Assembly (NCBI GenBank): GCA_021234155.1
Contig: JAJEKV010000032.1
Coordinates: 11,044,099-11,108,098, forward strand
Length of the DNA stretch: 64,000 bases
Origin: Isoetes taiwanensis
Lineage: Eukaryota; Streptophyta; Lycopodiopsida; Isoetales; Isoetaceae
Direction of reading: 5' to 3'
Part shown: positions 11,557 through 20,812 of the stretch, piece after piece
Position numbering within the stretch: the stretch's first letter is position 1
How the letters are laid out: each line of letters opens with the position of its first letter
Program-made: the position numbers and the translations under genes
The notes under the pieces: generated by a model
Databases searched by the model: none
Told to the model about the DNA's origin: nothing
The model's input: only the letters and a program-made list of their open reading frames with translations

Positions 11557-11810
11557 CAGACGGGCGTCTGTAAGGGGGAAAACCATTGCTTCTTTTCATT
11601 TCAGACAAGCGTCTGTAATGTGGCAGAGGTTTGCACTAGAGGCTCCGCTTGATTTATGCACTTGAACACTTTCAGACAGGTGTCTGTAAGGTGAAAGAGC
11701 CTGCGCTTGCTTCTTGCACTTGGAAGCCTGCACCTGCTTCTGACACGTGGAAGCTTTCAGACGGGTGTCTGTAAAGGGACAGTGCTTGGAGGCTTTCAGA
11801 CAAGCGTCTG
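11557..11810. repeat. Five copies of a 14-bp palindrome CAGACnnGYGTCTG
   Basis: Palindromes of the form CAGAC-4nt-GTCTG followed by TAA occur at 11557-11570, 11602-11615, 11673-11686, 11758-11771 and 11797-11810. The central four bases vary (GGGC, AAGC, AGGT, GGGT, AAGC). They stand just before the first LINE open frame at 11829, where a LINE 5' UTR or internal promoter would be. Confidence 0.85.
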
Positions 11811-11828
11811 TAAGGTGACACCCTATTC

Positions 11829-12368
11829 ATGGCAACTCCAGTGATAGAAGAGCCGGACGAGCCCTGCGTCTCTTCATTCAACTCCACAGATATGCATGTG
11901 GATGGTCTACCTAGCGCAGACATGGCAGTAAAACTTCTATTGGGAGAGTACATAGATGCCATCCCCAATCGCAGGCCAGATGACACTGGCAAAATTGACA
12001 GGTGCACACTGAAAAGAGAAGCGGGCAAAGTCTCGCGGCAACAAGCATAGCTCGGCGGGCATATAGCCGATACTCTAGCCTAGCGGCAAAGTCAGATCCG
12101 GGCTTCACCACCACCAAACCAGGTAGTTGAGGAGCACGGAAACAAGGTTCAAGCAATGGCAGAGGGCAACAGAGCTCGAATTGCTTGCTTGGTAGAGGAA
12201 ATGCAGGCCTCCGCACCCAAATTGCTCAAGAGGCACCGGGCTATCGAAAAAATGGGCGTGTTTCCAAAGATGGAGACCCGCGATACAAAGACTGGAAGAT
12301 GGCCTTCGCCTAGTGCACTCGAAAAGGCGTATGATAAGAAGAGTCTTGTCGACATGCAGGGCCGATAG
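11829..12368 (+). pseudogene. LINE ORF1-like region
   Basis: Open pieces 11829-12050 and 12156-12368 read as one interrupted frame region ahead of ORF2. The second piece is charged (ARIACLVEEMQASAPKLLKR) and may form a helix. The position fits LINE ORF1, but no esterase, RRM or zinc knuckle is recognisable. From 12369 to 13490 the sequence is GC-rich with no convincing conserved protein. Confidence 0.4.
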
Positions 12369-13489
12369 ATTCTTTGTACACCGCCATGGAAACCATGACA
12401 CAGACAAGCAACGTGTTGAGCAGAGACAATGGTAACCATCTCCGCCTTCGATCGAGAGGTCGAGGAGGCTACCACCTTGGATGCAAAAAGTCCGTGTCGC
12501 TTTTGAAGAGAGCCACCACAATTGAGAGCCCTTCAAAGTAGGGTCGAGACACAAGAAGTGGCCTCATCCGCAATGAACCCTATGGTGGACTCTCGCTGCG
12601 TAAACCGGAGCATAGCTCGCAGCCCAAGATCGTAAGATCACGGGAGCCGAGGGCAGCCATTCTTTGAAACGAGGCAAGGGCCTCAATGCGATGCTCATGA
12701 GCAATTGCAACGGTGCATCGTGAATTGACAAGGCAAGCAACAATTTCAGCAGGAGCTAAGCTCCCGGCCGGGAAGGAGAGACCATATACCGCGGCGGAGT
12801 CCCACCGCCCAAGAGTCTGCAAGGCGCCGGCCGGGGCCGTCTACCACTTGCACCCCCAAGCCGCTCCATGCCACCCCCCGCCTAACGTAGGCCCGCGACC
12901 TATGCCCCCCGCCGACAAACAACTCCCCGTTGTGCCGGGATTGACCCAGTCGAGAGAGCTCCGTGAGCCGGGCGAGAAGCCACAATGTGGTGGTACGGGG
13001 CCCGAAGAAGAAGGGAGGACCTCATTAACCGCTCCAAATGTTGATTCTTGCTCGAATGACATTCCCCATGCGGTAAACATTATTAGGGCGTAGACGCCAT
13101 GGCGTCCAACACCCGTGACCGCCCACGGGTGGTCACGTTCCACAAATCTGAGATGCGCAAGTGAAAGCAGCCATCTGCGCCCGAGGGTAGGCGACTAAAG
13201 GGAACTGCCTCAGTATGTTGATCGAGACTGACCCCGGCCCAACAAGAAGATCGCAGTAACGAGTTGGCCAAAGTTAAAAGCATTCGCTTGTGGGGAGCTG
13301 CGGGACTGATTCGGGGCAAGATGCAAATTTTCGGACCGCAGAATCTTTGCTACAAATCTTGCTAACCCTCCCGACCTCGGCCGTGCTTTGCCGCCGCTGC
13401 TACAGCCGCATGCCCTGCTCAAGTTGCCTCACCTTCTGTTGCTCGCACATCTCAGGCTGCTTCCGCCACGCCACCCCTTTTTCGCCATT

Positions 13490-16400
13490 TGAATCTCCAC
13501 CACGCTGCCCTGCCAACAAATAGGAATTGTGCCTCCGCGATGGTCTCCCCGGAATTGTCGGGGCTTCCCATGGCGAAGGGAGATAGTCTCAACTTCGATT
13601 CTTTGCAGACATGGATCTCATCTTCCTCATGGAAACATGGGAACATGCAGGGACACCGGGGATACCCGACTTGCCGGGATACCAAAGACTACTCAATCTT
13701 CAATGATTGCACAGAAAGCGGGGGCATGGGGGTTGCACGCTACTACCGAACAACCTTGGCACAATCAATCTCCTTGTTCAAGACAGATAAGCACAACCGG
13801 TACCTGTGGGTGCGTGTGCAAAACTGCAGTAGAGACCCTCTTTTTGGTGGCACCGCTACTTTCCACATGCAGAAAGCAACTTCTATCACACCCACTTTCC
13901 GGATGTGGATAGGCTGGACCCCTATGTCGATCTATATGATGACATACTGGAAAGATAATAGCGGTTGGGCGGTGTCATACTCCTTGGAGACTTCAATGCG
14001 CGCACCGGGGTAGAACAACCCATGAGATTTGATCCCTTGACTGATGATATATTGCAGTTGCATCCTGCAGAAGGAGCTTGGCCACGGACATCAGATGACA
14101 ATCAGGTCACGCGCTATGGTCGACAGTTGCTTTTGCTCTGCAGTATCTTTGACCTGGTAATCTGCAATGGACTGGCACAGTGGCTATCCTCTCGCAAGAG
14201 CACTTGCGGGCAGGAAAACCAGGGGGACGGATCTAGTGTGGTGGACTTTGTGCTTGTGGCTGAGCAAGATATGCATGTCGTCAAGCACTTTCAGGTGGGA
14301 ACAACTAATAGGGATGAAGAGATCGACTCAGACCACTTACCACTTTACTTGAAGTTGGCTTGGCAGGTTGTGCGAACCCCCGGTGCAACAACTCCTCACA
14401 TGCCTCAGCTGCGATTGGATTATGAACATGCAGGGGCTTATGCCCAGATGCTTATAGATGACCTGGCGAGAAATTTTGCAATATCCTACACTAGAGCAAA
14501 TGCAGGCGGCCGACCGATGTGCTTAGGGATTTGCGGTGAGAGAGGTGCTTTGGGATAAGCGCGCATGACGGACCTCGTGAACACAACCTTCCCACGTAAT
14601 CAATGGTTTGATCACGAGTGCAAGGAACACAAACGCCGGCTCCGCCAAGTCACGAACCTCGCTTACGCCCACATGCGGTTAGACAAGACCGCATCTTCCT
14701 TAAAGCTAAGAAAGCCAGGTACATTCTTGGCGCATCAAAGGGAAATTTAGCTCACGGGCGTCATCCCAGGACCTTCTAGCGAAGGGTTCTTAGAAAGCCA
14801 GTACAGCCCACAGGGAATATCACTCCCGAGCAGTGGAGACAATACTTGCAACAGCTATACGACCCTCAGGGTGCACATGCGGCACTACCCTTGCAAGAAG
14901 GCCCGAAGATGGAAATCAGATTCGGACGTGGAACAAGGCTTGCGGCGTCTTGCCAATGGGAAAGCCCCAGACTTGGATGGTATGCAGGCAGAATTGCTTA
15001 AGTGGGCAGGGCCGTCCATAATACCAGTGCTGACCGCCTTGTTCAACAAGACATTACATGAAGGTTTCCATTTTGCAGTGGACCAATAGCGAGTTGTTCC
15101 CATATATAGGCGGGGTGACCCACCTTTGCCCACCAATTATCGAACAATCATGGTCGGTTACGTGTTTGCAAAATTGCTTCTTTGGGATTCTCGAGCAGCA
15201 GTTGGCGGGCTAGGCAGGCGTAGGCAGAGGTGCGGGCCCTCACCCAGCAGGATTCGGACCCGGCACTCAACCATTGACCACATCTTCACGTTGCGAACTC
15301 GATTGAAGACAAGCAGGAACCGCCATCGGGATCTATATTGTTGCTTTGTGGATTTTTGGCGGAAGGCGTTTGACAACGTGGCTCGGGAAAAACTATGGGC
15401 AAACCGCGAAATTGGGGTTCTGTAGATTTGCAGAATCGCAGTGGTACAGGCTATCTGAAAGATGCTCGGGTCGGGTTGCGCGGCAGATAAGGCCAACCAT
15501 TTGATAGCAAAGATCGGGGTTCGTCGGGGATGCCCTCTCTCCCCAACATTGTTTGGGCTTTACATTGATCAATTAGAGAGCTGGCTTTGTCGATAATGGG
15601 GGCGATGGAGCTCACCTTCTCTATCGGATCATCGACGGTATTATATGCTGATGATGTGGACCTTCTAGCTTACACACCAGCGGACATGCAACGACATCTC
15701 GATGCCCCGGACACATTCTCGCCAAGCGACGATATGCTTGGCAACCCGACCAAGACTAAGGTGGTTTTCATATCATCTTCACGTCCACCGAGGGTCCCCT
15801 CCTTCGCCATCGATGCCAAAATGTGGAAGTTGCATCCACATACAAATATTTGGGAGTGGAGTTTCCTTCTACTATGCTTCGGGACACATCCATACATCTG
15901 GCCACGAAAGTGACTAAGCAGTGGAAGGCACTATATGCAATGCAAAACAATAGTCATAGAGCGGAGTTGTATGATTGGGCCCATCAGTCACGCCTGTTCA
16001 AGGTCTTAGTGGAGCCTGTCCTTTTATACGGGGTGGAAGTATGGGGCCCAGTAGTATCACTTGCTACTTGGAATGACTTGGAGCAGGTCCAGAAAGCCTT
16101 CTTAGTACGAGCACTAGGGGTGAAGTCCACAGTCCCATATCAAATTCTACTGCAGGAGACAGGATTCTTGCCTCTTCAGAGGGCGGCCCTTGATCGCCAC
16201 ATTGTCTATTTTCAGAAGGTGGTCAATATGGACGATGCTCGTCTCCCTAAACTAGCTTATATCATGGCAATGGAGCCGCAGCGCCTCAAGGCCTCTTTGG
16301 AGGGAAAAGAGAGCTCAATGGTTGGCTAGATGGAATGTGCGGGAGCACAGTGCATACATGTGTAAACAGAGGCGGATCGCCATAGCTTGAGGCAATATCT

Positions 16401-16740
16401 TGATGATTGCTTCCTCAAAGAAGCTTTGGGATGCCCTTTGCCCTTGAATAGGTCAAGACAAAGACACTACACTAACGCCACATAAATTCCACATTGGAAC
16501 GAGGCCCGCAATGCTACCTGCGTACCCACTTGCCCATGAAAAGGCGCAGACTCATCTTCGAATTGAGACAGGCAGATGGATTGGTGAGCCACGCCAGGAC
16601 AGACTCTGTCAATGTTGCCAAATGGGAGTCATTGAGGATGAATCTCATACCCTTCAAAGTTGCCCAAAGATATGATCAAATTCGGACACGATATCTTTGA
16701 GTTGGTCAGGCCCGCCGGCCGTTACATGTGACATTGAGCC
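13490..16740 (+). pseudogene. LINE ORF2: endonuclease and reverse transcriptase, frameshifted
   Basis: Endonuclease motifs in order are DLIFLMETW (about 13612), GVARYYRT (13730), ILLGDFNARTG (about 13980) and SDHLPLYLKL (about 14330). RT motifs are KAPDLDGMQAELLKW (about 14960), NYRTIM (about 15130), VDF-RKAFDNV (about 15345), GCPLSPTLFGLYIDQLE (about 15530) and the catalytic LYADDVDLLAY (about 15640). A well-preserved thumb and connection region follows (15823-16329). A C-terminal zinc motif, CQCCQMGVIEDESHTLQSCP, ends the protein near 16665. At least five frameshifts or stops break the frame, so this copy is inactive. The motifs place it in an APE-endonuclease LINE clade. I would not assign RTE versus another clade without a tree. 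Confidence 0.88.
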
Positions 16741-16879
16741 ACGCATCCGTGCGGGTCTTTGGGATCATATCTTCGAGGGAGGTTATGGACATGCGAGATC
16801 AGCTATGTCCTCGGGCACACACTTGACATGTATATAAACATTGATGTATACTTGTACAGTTTGACAGCATTCTTATTAC

Positions 16880-17022
16880 TGCCACGGTTTTTCCCTCGAA
16901 AACCCTTCGGGGCAGGGGTTTTTTAACCCGGACAGTAATAAGTTTGCTGCGCTCCTTATGGGTCCCATAGGCCGATTGGCCTCAGTGGACGATAAAAAAT
17001 CATTCTCATTCTCATTCTCATT
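16880..17022 (+). repeat. LINE 3' UTR: hairpin, conserved end and (CATTCT)n tail
   Basis: It contains AAAACCC/GGGGTTTT inverted arms around 16898-16924 and the end GTGGACGATAAAA. A tail of CATTCTC-like units runs to 17022. The same end occurs at seven other places in this window. Confidence 0.85.
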
Positions 17023-17145
17023 ATGGAAAGGACAATTTTTAATTGTACTCATTAATACAATATCATAACTGATAAAATGGCTAAAGAGTATGCCAAACCA
17101 AAATTTTACAACTGTACGCAATAAAAAATTGCGTAATACAAATTC

Positions 17146-18534
17146 CTAGGAACTAGGTCCCTCTTCTTCGTCCATAGGCTGAGGAGGTGGACGGTAGCGC
17201 ATCAAAGTAGCACTGGGGCTAGCAGAGAGGGCGGCTCGAGCTGCTGCCTTTGGGGGTAAGCAGGTGGCCAAAGGTGCCGCCACAAGGAGTCGCATGTTGG
17301 CGCAGCCCGCCACGTCCCCCAATGCTACAATGGCCAAATCCCTACGGACCAAGGTAATGGTCGTGGCGTGATAGTCAATCTTATTATGGCCCGCTGAAGT
17401 GGATATGGCTCGGAGTGCCCACCAAGAAGCTTCAGAAGAAGGCCCTAGGTTCTTGGAGAAGCACAACACCTCACCTTGCCGGAAGGCTGAGAGAAAGAAT
17501 CGGGGCACATGGTTGCCCATTGCCCTAATCTGAGGATCTCTGGAGGTCTCCGCTTACTTTTCCAAGTTCACGGGGATCTTCTCCTCCTCTTCTTCTTCCT
17601 TGTCATCTCTAAGGCTGACCTTGGTGTCCCAAAGGTCTTCCTCTTCCTGATCCACCTGTCCCATGGTGATTTGCAAAGGCGGATCTGGGAGAGGAGGCCG
17701 TATCTGAGCCGCAAAGTGCTCCTCCGGAGGCTGGGGTGTGTCACTTAATAAGAACTGCCGAAGTGACAAAAGAGTCTCAACGGGCTCTAGTTCCTCGGGC
17801 CGATATGCCAACAAGTCCTCGACTGGTAAGGGATGCACAACCGGTGTGGTAAAGTCGATGAAGTCATCTTGGCAATACTCAGCAAGGTCATAGAGGACCT
17901 CTATCTTCTTGCGGCGGATCCCAGTAATAGCGCGGTAGGCCCACATAATGTCCTAAAAAATCAGGTACTCTTGGTTATTCAAGAGTAATGTAGGAAGAAG
18001 GTTTAGCCCTTCGAGCTTGAGGGCTTTCTGTCGGCTGGCAGGGGCTTCAGTGGCAAGTTCCTTCCACCTTACAAAATCCTGCTCGTCGACGACTTCGTCG
18101 TCTTCCGGGTCAGGAGGTACAGGCGTAGAGGAATGCTCAGCAGCTATCTCCTCGTCCTCAATATACTGGTCCATGATGATGGCCAGTGCAAATCGGGCCT
18201 CAAAACAAGTTTCCCGATCTATGGTGACGATAGGGAGGTCAGTCCCTCGCCTCCTTATGCCCTTGATGACATTCCGGGCATGCTCATCACCCCCTAACAT
18301 CTGGTGCAGGGTGTGGAAGTCGAGATAGAGCTGCGAATCATCCTCATTGTAAACACATGCAGGTAAAATCCCTTCACAGTAGAACTGAAGAAAGGCGGCA
18401 TAATCAGGATGTGCCTGCATGTTAGAGATGAGGTCTACCTGCTGGAGCAGATAGGGGTGAAGAAGATCAAAGGAAACCGCAGGGTCCCAATGCTCTCCAT
18501 CCAAATACCACTGCTGCAAGGTTGGGCGAGCCAT
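17146..18534 (-). pseudogene. Chromovirus ORF with H2A-like C-terminal domain and possible H4-like fold
   Basis: One reading frame runs from ATG 18534 (MARPTLQQWY) to the stop at 17146, broken by TAG (17953-17955) and TAA (17554-17556). After the second stop, the last 124 residues fit histone H2A at nearly the same length. FRQG matches the FLKKG turn, the SAGHNKID segment (42-49) fits LAGNAARD, TTITLVRRDLAIVAL (52-66) fits TRIIPRHIQLAIRND, and MRLL fits the NKLL region. In the first part, HARNVIKGIRRRG (residues 85-97) recalls the H4 AIRRLARRGG helix. Just after the TAG, DIMWAYRA resembles H4 MDVVYALKR, but about 60 acidic or spacer residues intervene. Residues 1-80 have no known match. An acidic stretch (EEEEEE) precedes the H2A-like part. 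H2A is moderately supported and H4 weakly. Confidence 0.5.
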
Positions 18535-18579
18535 GAGGGTTGAAGGCGCAAGGGAGGAGAAAGGAAACGCTGGAAGCAA

Positions 18580-18777
18580 GAAGGGAAAATGAAACCCTAA
18601 TGGCTAAAAAAGGGGCCTTTATACTTTTCGTCCCGTTTCCCAAAATTATTATTAAAATTTATTATTTAATTAATAATTTATTTTCAAAAAGATATTTTTA
18701 TATTCACAACCTCCAAAAATGGGAATAGTATAGATAAGTTACAATTTTTCAACAGAAAAAAAAAAACGATCGCCTAG
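18580..18777 (-). promoter_or_regulatory. Spacer with TATA-like box before the second histone-like ORF
   Basis: The minus strand reads TATAAAGGCC at about 18614-18623, some 80 nt ahead of ATG 18534. TTAGGGTTTC, a motif common in plant 5' leaders, follows. The rest is AT-rich and non-coding. This suggests separate transcription of the second ORF rather than readthrough from the H3-fusion ORF. Confidence 0.4.
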
Positions 18778-20109
18778 TCACCGAAACTCCCCTCGGATCC
18801 TTCGTGCTAGCTGGAGGTCCTTGGGCATGATGGTGACCCTCTTTGCATGTATGGCGCAGAGGTTGGCGTCGCTCAGAATCTCGATGAGGTAAGCCTCGGC
18901 AACCTCTTGGAGTGCGAGGATCGCAAAGGCTTGAAACCTCAAATCGGTTTTAAATTCCTGGGCAATTTCCCGTACAAGCCGCTGGAAGGGAAGCCGACGA
19001 ATCAATGGCTCAGTAGACTTCTGATACTTACGTATCTCCCGAAGTGCTACTGTGCCCGGCCGAAATCTGTGGGGCTTCCGTGGCTTGAGGGTTGCCTTGA
19101 GCGACGGAATGGATTTCCCGCCGGTTGTTGGATGCTTTGCCCGCTGAACGATCTGCTCCCGTCTCTGAGCCGATGTCTTCTTGGCAATAGTGGCATCCTT
19201 CTCCTTCACGGGTTTGGTACTCTTTCTCTTCAACGTCCGGTTACCCCACTCCGTCGCCTTCCTATTCTTAGGGCCGCTCGGAGCTCCCGGTTGGTCCACA
19301 TTATCCCCCATGTTTTGGTCTCCCTGGGGGTCAACATTCTGACCAACAGCTTGATCCTGCTGCTGACCAACATCCAGGTTCTGCTGCTGATCAACAGGCT
19401 GGTCGTCCTGCTGATCCACCTGTTGGGTTCCGCTCGGTTGGTTTTGGGCATCCTCCTCTTTCTTACGGAGCCGCTCTCTCTCTTCTGCATCCCTGGCCTC
19501 TTTGTCCAAGCGCACCTGGATTCGCCTGGCAATCTCCGTATGATACCTGTCCGGGCGCGCTCTCATGTCATCTTGCATGAGGTCCATGCGGGCTTGGTCA
19601 AAACTAGGTGGGACATTCTCAAAAATGAAGCTATTAAGGTCTTCATTCCAAAAGAAGGTAGGAAGATTGTAATAGTCTTGGTACATAAGTACACGGCCCT
19701 TACCAAGGTAATAAAAGCGGTTTTTCCGTGCTTCGGGTGGGGCACTAGCTATTTGCTGCAGGTCTTCTACCCTAGCAAGGTGCATGATCCTTTGAGCCTC
19801 ATTTCGGATAAGCTCGGCGGGATTCTCATCTGGTCCTGCTTGGGGATAGAACTTAACTACGGCCCATGCGTGGTCGGGCTGCTCCACAAGAGTGTAGTAC
19901 TGATCTGCAGCATTTAGTTTCCTAAGGAAGCGCTCATTAAAGTGAAAAATGGGGTAGGGAATCCTTCGGCCCTCAATGAAATGCTTCACAAAAAGATCTA
20001 GAACAGTATCAACTGTGGGGCTGTCATCCGCAAGATGTTCTACTAGCGCGGTGAACAGTTGGAATACGTTCATCTTCTTCAGGTCCACGGTAAGTTTAAA
20101 ACGCGGCAT
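18778..20109 (-). CDS. Retrotransposon protein with C-terminal histone H3 domain (443 aa)
   Basis: The uninterrupted frame starts at ATG 20109 ([10 protein letters not shown]), the first ATG in frame with a good context. Residues 1-200 form an unknown folded module rich in aromatic residues. Residues 201-222 are a charged helix ([12 protein letters not shown]). Residues 227-275 are a Q/D-rich linker of DQQ and VDQ units. Residues 284-325 are basic, with an NLS-like [11 protein letters not shown]. Residues 347-443 align without a gap to histone H3 from H39 to the C-terminus, including [26 protein letters not shown] and [21 protein letters not shown] count 17 differences from plant H3 in 97 positions, mostly between alpha-2 and loop 2. 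The H3 tail is partly kept (TTGGK, then LKAT) but shortened. It is the first ORF after the PBS, so it should be translated from genomic RNA. Histone domains are not a known standard part of gag. Confidence 0.93.
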   Translation of the reverse strand: MPRFKLTVDLKKMNVFQLFTALVEHLADDSPTVDTVLDLFVKHFIEGRRIPYPIFHFNERFLRKLNAADQYYTLVEQPDHAWAVVKFYPQAGPDENPAELIRNEAQRIMHLARVEDLQQIASAPPEARKNRFYYLGKGRVLMYQDYYNLPTFFWNEDLNSFIFENVPPSFDQARMDLMQDDMRARPDRYHTEIARRIQVRLDKEARDAEERERLRKKEEDAQNQPSGTQQVDQQDDQPVDQQQNLDVGQQQDQAVGQNVDPQGDQNMGDNVDQPGAPSGPKNRKATEWGNRTLKRKSTKPVKEKDATIAKKTSAQRREQIVQRAKHPTTGGKSIPSLKATLKPRKPHRFRPGTVALREIRKYQKSTEPLIRRLPFQRLVREIAQEFKTDLRFQAFAILALQEVAEAYLIEILSDANLCAIHAKRVTIMPKDLQLARRIRGEFR

Positions 20110-20798
20110 GGTAGCAGTGGCGCTGGACAACAAAGAGGAAGGAGTAGGCCGCTCAACGTGAACAGGTGGTGCTAGCGGGTGGCGAGGGCGCTAAAGGGTT
20201 AAGGTGGTTGAGAGGTGTAAGAGGAGGTCGGCTATGGCGGAACTAGAGCTCGAATCCGGCGGCTATGGCGGAAAAGGTCGCTCAGAGAAAACACACTTTT
20301 AAAATAAAGTAGCCCAAATTCAAATTTCAACGTTTAACTTTTTATTAAAAATTTTCAAAAATAAATTTTATTTTTTTTTTAATAAAAACAGACGTGTATA
20401 AAAATATGCGCGACCGTATGGGGCGCTGCGTTACTTATACGGCCTTAACTTTTCGAAATAAACACCTCCGAGGACAGCAGCGCCCCTTTCAATTTTTCGG
20501 CGGCCTGTTGTCTTTTTGACCTCGAGAGACATGCCATCTAGGGTATTTGGGAGGTGCCCGATCCATTGGAGCCGTTTTCGCCTTCATCCGAGCTACCTAC
20601 AAAAAGTTATAGCTCTTCCAAACTTGGGTCTTCCAGTCGCCCTAAACTTCTTAAGAACTTACATTCTATTACATTAACCTAGCACCAAACCAAACATCAA
20701 AGAGCTAGACAATCACACTTAGCTTAAACTCCCTCCTAACTACCGAACTAACGAGTTAGGGTTTGGTCAGTGCTATGATTTCGAGTAACCGAAATCAC
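20110..20798 (-). other. Chromovirus leader between PBS and first ORF
   Basis: About 690 bp of non-coding sequence with an AT-rich middle (20300-20400). It is where a packaging or dimerisation signal would be expected, but none is identifiable by eye. Confidence 0.5.
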
Positions 20799-20811
20799 GG
20801 CTCTAATACCA
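20799..20811 (-). promoter_or_regulatory. Primer-binding site, initiator tRNA-Met type
   Basis: The minus strand reads TGGTATTAGAGCC one base inside the LTR. This matches the complement of the plant initiator tRNA-Met 3' end (TGGTATCAGAGCC) with a single T for C change. It fixes the right-hand repeat as the 5' LTR and the element as minus-oriented. Confidence 0.88.
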
Positions 20812-20812
20812 C

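Larger units (their letters stand above)
11550..17022 (+). mobile_element. Near-full-length APE-type LINE inserted in the chromovirus
   Basis: It holds ORF1-like frames from 11829, an apurinic-type endonuclease, a reverse transcriptase, a C-terminal CCHC-like motif and a 3' UTR. The 3' end is GTGGACGATAAAA plus a (CATTCT)n tail at 17001-17022. The 5' boundary is uncertain and lies between about 11420 and 11829. Orientation is opposite to the host chromovirus, and it splits that element between the H2A-like ORF and the H2B-like ORF. Confidence 0.75.

Noticed and set aside
12713-13093. GC-rich 126-aa frame in the LINE
   Set aside because: Overlapping frames on both strands of GC-rich LINE sequence; no recognisable domain.
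18847-19917. 356-aa open frame antisense to the H3-fusion ORF
   Set aside because: Shadow frame. Its sequence is the complement of the H3 domain and Q-rich linker and has no motif of its own.
20110-20133. Upstream extension of the H3-fusion ORF to 20133
   Set aside because: That start is TTG; the first ATG in frame is at 20109.
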